Source: JAFGQJ01 sp964495755
Lineage (GTDB): Bacteria; Spirochaetota; Spirochaetia; SZUA-6; DRHE01
NCBI GenBank assembly: GCA_964495755.1
Contig: CAZBXU010000023.1
Span: 1 to 26,841 of the forward strand
Length of the DNA: 26,841 nt
Direction: 5' to 3'
The position numbers and the translations under genes are program-made. Below are positions 24,573-26,841 of this stretch, piece after piece. The notes below the pieces were generated by a model. It searched no databases. It was not told where the DNA came from and worked only from the letters and a program-made list of their open reading frames with translations. Each line of letters opens with the position of its first letter. Position 1 is the first letter of the stretch.

Positions 24573-25763
24573 TTATGGGGATTTAGGAACGTACTTCAGC
24601 TCGGCGGTTTTGATCTGAGCGCCGTCGAAGCGCAGCACCGCCATGGGCAGTCCCACCGGCCTGTGGGTGGCCGGATCGATGTTGATCGTCCCGATGATCC
24701 CCTCGAACTTCCTGGTCCCCTCCATGGCATCCCGGACTTTTTCCGGATCCGTTGACTTGGCGGCCTTGATCGCCTCGAGGATGAAACCCACGTCGTCGTA
24801 GCCGCTGAAGCTGTGCAGCCTCGGCTCCTCCCCCCACTCGGCTTCATAGGAGTCGAAGAACCACTGGGTGGAAGGATCGTCGAAGGTCATGTTGTTGGGG
24901 AAGTAGGCTCCGTCCGCCGCCGGTCCGGCTACCTCGTCCATCGGTTTGTACCAGGAATTGTTGCCCAGGAAGGTTGCCGTCAATCCGAGCTCCCGGGACT
25001 GTTTGACCGCATTGGCGTTCTGGGCTACGTAGTTGGGGATAAACAGCCCGTCCACTTTCAACTCCCTGATCTTGGTCAGCTGGGCTTTGTAGTCCATATC
25101 TCCCGACTGGAACTCGAAGCTGCCCAGCATCTTCTTTCCCCGCTTGCTCACGTAGTGGGCAAAACCCTTGGCCAGGTACTCGGCGTAGGCGTTGCCCTTG
25201 TCGTAGAGCATGGCGAAGGTGTTCATGCCCAGCTCGTCTATGGCATAGCCGGCAATCACAGAAGCCTGCTGAAACGCCGAGGGCTGGAGCAGGAAGAAGT
25301 AGGGGTTGGCCGGACCCGGGTTTTCCGGATCATCCGGATTGAAGCCGGGTGTGGTGGCCCGCTCGTCCATGGCCCTGGACACCACGGGCACCTTGGTCTG
25401 GGCCGCCGCCGGGCTCACCGCCAGCGCGGTGTTGGAGATCAGAGAACCATAGACCGCGGCGACCTTGTCCTGCTGGGCCAGGCGGGTGTAGGCCTTGACC
25501 GCCTCGGTCGGGCTGAGCTTGCAGTCGTAGAGAACCAGCTCGACCTGCCGGCCCATGATACCGCCGGCCTCGTTGACCTCTTTGATCCTCAGGCGGGCTC
25601 CCTTCTCGGCGTCAGTCCCCCATTGGGCGGTACCGGCGCTGAGGTCCGCGTACATCCCGACCTTGATCGGGCCGCCTTCTTCAACTTGCGGGGTGGCAGA
25701 GATCAGGCTCACCGAGCCCAGGATCAGTGCCAGAGCCAGCAACAAAAGAACAGTTCTTTTCAT
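24573..25763 (-). CDS. ABC importer substrate-binding protein, LivK/HAAT type
   Basis: The 396-residue protein has a signal peptide (MKRTVLLLLALALILGSVSL, cut probably after ISA near residue 24) and a periplasmic-binding-protein fold of the HAAT class: IKVGMYADLSAGTAQWGTDAEKGARL, EVNEAGGIMGRQVELVLYDC and AVYGSLISNTALAVSPAAAQTKVPVVS. It binds the substrate outside the membrane and presents it to LivHM. It leads the operon with AAGGAGG before the ATG. Given the methyltransferase downstream, a quaternary amine or betaine is as plausible a ligand as a branched-chain amino acid; that is inference. The gene contains no lipobox. Confidence 0.92.
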   Translation of the reverse strand: MKRTVLLLLALALILGSVSLISATPQVEEGGPIKVGMYADLSAGTAQWGTDAEKGARLRIKEVNEAGGIMGRQVELVLYDCKLSPTEAVKAYTRLAQQDKVAAVYGSLISNTALAVSPAAAQTKVPVVSRAMDERATTPGFNPDDPENPGPANPYFFLLQPSAFQQASVIAGYAIDELGMNTFAMLYDKGNAYAEYLAKGFAHYVSKRGKKMLGSFEFQSGDMDYKAQLTKIRELKVDGLFIPNYVAQNANAVKQSRELGLTATFLGNNSWYKPMDEVAGPAADGAYFPNNMTFDDPSTQWFFDSYEAEWGEEPRLHSFSGYDDVGFILEAIKAAKSTDPEKVRDAMEGTRKFEGIIGTINIDPATHRPVGLPMAVLRFDGAQIKTAELKYVPKSP

Positions 25764-25809
25764 ACCATACCTCCTTACAGGTTTTGGTTTCCTCGTTTTT
25801 CAAAAGCCC

Positions 25810-25837
25810 GAGTGGATTCGAAACATCCCCTCCACTC
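25810..25837 (-). terminator. Possible terminator after the acetyltransferase gene
   Basis: GAGTGGA and TCCACTC form a perfect 7-bp stem with a 14-nt loop, followed on the minus strand by GGGCTTTTG. It lies between the acetyltransferase stop and the importer operon on the same strand. The T-run is short, so efficiency may be modest; the hairpin could also act as an attenuator for the importer operon. I found no convincing promoter in the remaining gap up to 25763. Confidence 0.45.
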
Positions 25838-25868
25838 AAAGTTCGGCGCATTCAGGGTTATCGGGGAT

Positions 25869-26747
25869 TCATCCTTTCTCCGGACCGCTTAAAGCATATA
25901 CCATATCCTCCCGGGCCTGCAACCGCTTTCGGCCGCGGAACATTCGGGTCAGCCGAGGCTCTACTCTCAAACCCCGGGCACGAAGAATTTTCTGCATGCC
26001 CGCCTGGTTCATCGGAACGGTCAGGATGACTGCAGCTTCGCCACGTGTTGGCTCGAGGTCGGCGAAGGCTTCCTGAACGAGGAGCTCTGCGGCCTCATCG
26101 TTGCGGGCGATCAGCGGCCCCACCTGATGGGAGTGAAATCCCGGTCTGTGCAGTACGAATCCCTCCGGGTTCCCTTCCGAATTATGGCAGACGAAGCCTC
26201 GACCCGGATTTTGCTTTACCAGCTGATGCAGCAGCGCCTCCCGCACGGCACCCAGAGCACACGCTTCCAGCGATACGATCCGATCCAGGTCCTTCACCTC
26301 GATACGGCGGATATTGAAATCAGGGTGTGCGTCTGTTTGCCCTGCTTTCCTCGAGACTTTGCCCCGAGCCGCTCCGACCAGAAACTCCGGCTGAAAGCCC
26401 AACCTTGCGTAGAGGGACACTCCGTCCCGGGTGGCGTCAAGCACATTCAGGTTGCAGCCGGTTTTGGCGCTGTACTCCAGGCAGCGCTTCATCATTTCCC
26501 TACCCACGCCCTGATGGCGGCATCCCTCCTTCACAATGACCATGCCGATCCAACAAACCTTGTCGAAGGTCTGAGCGATTGCTGTTCCCACCAGCTCCTG
26601 CCCACGTAAAGCCTTGAAACTTCCCTCCGGGGACAACGAGAAAAACCGCCGCCAGTCTTCGGGAGTCTGGTTCCAGCCGAGGAAATTTTTGAGTTCCATA
26701 GCTTGGGGAATATCCGTTTCTGTCAGGGCTCGAATCTCGATGTCCAC
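25869..26747 (-). CDS. Two-domain GNAT acetyltransferase
   Basis: The 292-residue protein has an N-terminal GNAT domain (about 1-130) with IGMVIVKEGCRHQGVGREMM, containing the acetyl-CoA pyrophosphate loop (Q/R-x-x-G-x-G/A), and VSLYARLGFQPEF at its end. The second half (about 140-292) resembles the extra domain of GNAT proteins of the YitH/Acetyltransf_18 type, with IRRIEVKDLDRIVSLEA and a NQAGMQKILRARGL block. The acceptor molecule is unknown. It starts with GTG (26747), with a moderate GAGG ribosome site and a good promoter. No functional link to the importer operon downstream is apparent. Confidence 0.85.
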   Translation of the reverse strand: MDIEIRALTETDIPQAMELKNFLGWNQTPEDWRRFFSLSPEGSFKALRGQELVGTAIAQTFDKVCWIGMVIVKEGCRHQGVGREMMKRCLEYSAKTGCNLNVLDATRDGVSLYARLGFQPEFLVGAARGKVSRKAGQTDAHPDFNIRRIEVKDLDRIVSLEACALGAVREALLHQLVKQNPGRGFVCHNSEGNPEGFVLHRPGFHSHQVGPLIARNDEAAELLVQEAFADLEPTRGEAAVILTVPMNQAGMQKILRARGLRVEPRLTRMFRGRKRLQAREDMVYALSGPEKG

Positions 26748-26784
26748 CTATGCCTCGGGGGTTGTACAGCTGGTCTCAGGCAGA

Positions 26785-26812
26785 ATTATATAGGAATACG
26801 CAGGTACCGCAA
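26785..26812 (-). promoter_or_regulatory. Promoter of the acetyltransferase gene
   Basis: On the minus strand TTGCGG (26807-26812) and a perfect TATAAT (26785-26790) are 16 bp apart, 37 bp before the start codon. No other gene is visible up to the window end at 26841. Confidence 0.6.
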
Positions 26813-26841
26813 GGTATTGCCGATTCCTGGTTCAAGCACGT

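Noticed and set aside
23087..24586. A 499-codon open frame on the plus strand opposite livM and livH
   Set aside because: It is antisense to two clear permease genes, and its product is a low-complexity mix of His, Gln, Asp and Gly, as expected from the reverse of hydrophobic codons in GC-rich DNA.

Overview
The window is about 26.8 kb of fairly GC-rich, tightly packed bacterial DNA with 31 recognisable protein-coding genes, two gene remnants and one tiny candidate ORF. I see no rRNA, tRNA, CRISPR array or insertion sequence. The mix suggests an anaerobic, heterotrophic, diderm-like bacterium: a ferredoxin-linked 2-oxoacid oxidoreductase, an Fe-S PreA-like dehydrogenase, an MttB-family methyltransferase, NikR, a LapA-domain protein, a lipoprotein, and a Hanks kinase with FHA and VWA partners. 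A spirochaete or similar lineage is my guess; no gene here settles the taxonomy.

Layout. 1-514: a toxin-antitoxin module with an intact antitoxin and a toxin that seems to have lost its core in frame. 543-3142 (minus): a four-gene 2-oxoacid:ferredoxin oxidoreductase operon (ferredoxin, alpha, beta, gamma), preceded on the same strand by an MscS channel (3244-4323). 4341-11488: a divergently transcribed phosphosignalling locus. Its minus arm holds a canonical FHA protein and an unknown domain fused to an HU-like DNA-binding domain. Its plus arm holds a stand-alone paralogue of that unknown domain, a PPP-like phosphatase, a transmembrane Hanks Ser/Thr kinase, a membrane FHA protein and a VWA-TM-FHA protein. 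11489-12733: an AT-richer scar with a coaX fragment, a possible 28-residue membrane peptide and a complete VapBC-type module whose antitoxin mRNA looks leaderless. 12734-15039 (minus): a GatZ/KbaZ-family protein and a PfkB sugar kinase. 15266-16069: a lipoprotein. 16104-18022 (minus): a small membrane protein, a LapA-domain protein and a Gfo/Idh/MocA oxidoreductase. 18177-19382: a PreA/DHODH-like Fe-S flavoprotein. 19393-25763 (minus): an operon of a branched-chain-amino-acid-type (HAAT) ABC importer, an MttB-family methyltransferase and NikR. 25869-26747 (minus): a two-domain GNAT acetyltransferase.

How the genes may work together. The kinase has all catalytic residues and the phosphatase next to it keeps the PPP metal ligands, so they look like a writer and eraser pair. 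Only one of the three FHA domains keeps the residues that read phosphothreonine. The unknown domain occurs alone beside the phosphatase and fused to an HU-like fold in the divergent arm, which suggests an output on DNA or the nucleoid. This locus is the best candidate here for an undescribed system. The second notable set is the HAAT importer, non-pyrrolysine MttB homologue and NikR in one transcription unit, which suggests uptake and demethylation of a quaternary amine, although no corrinoid protein is present in the window.
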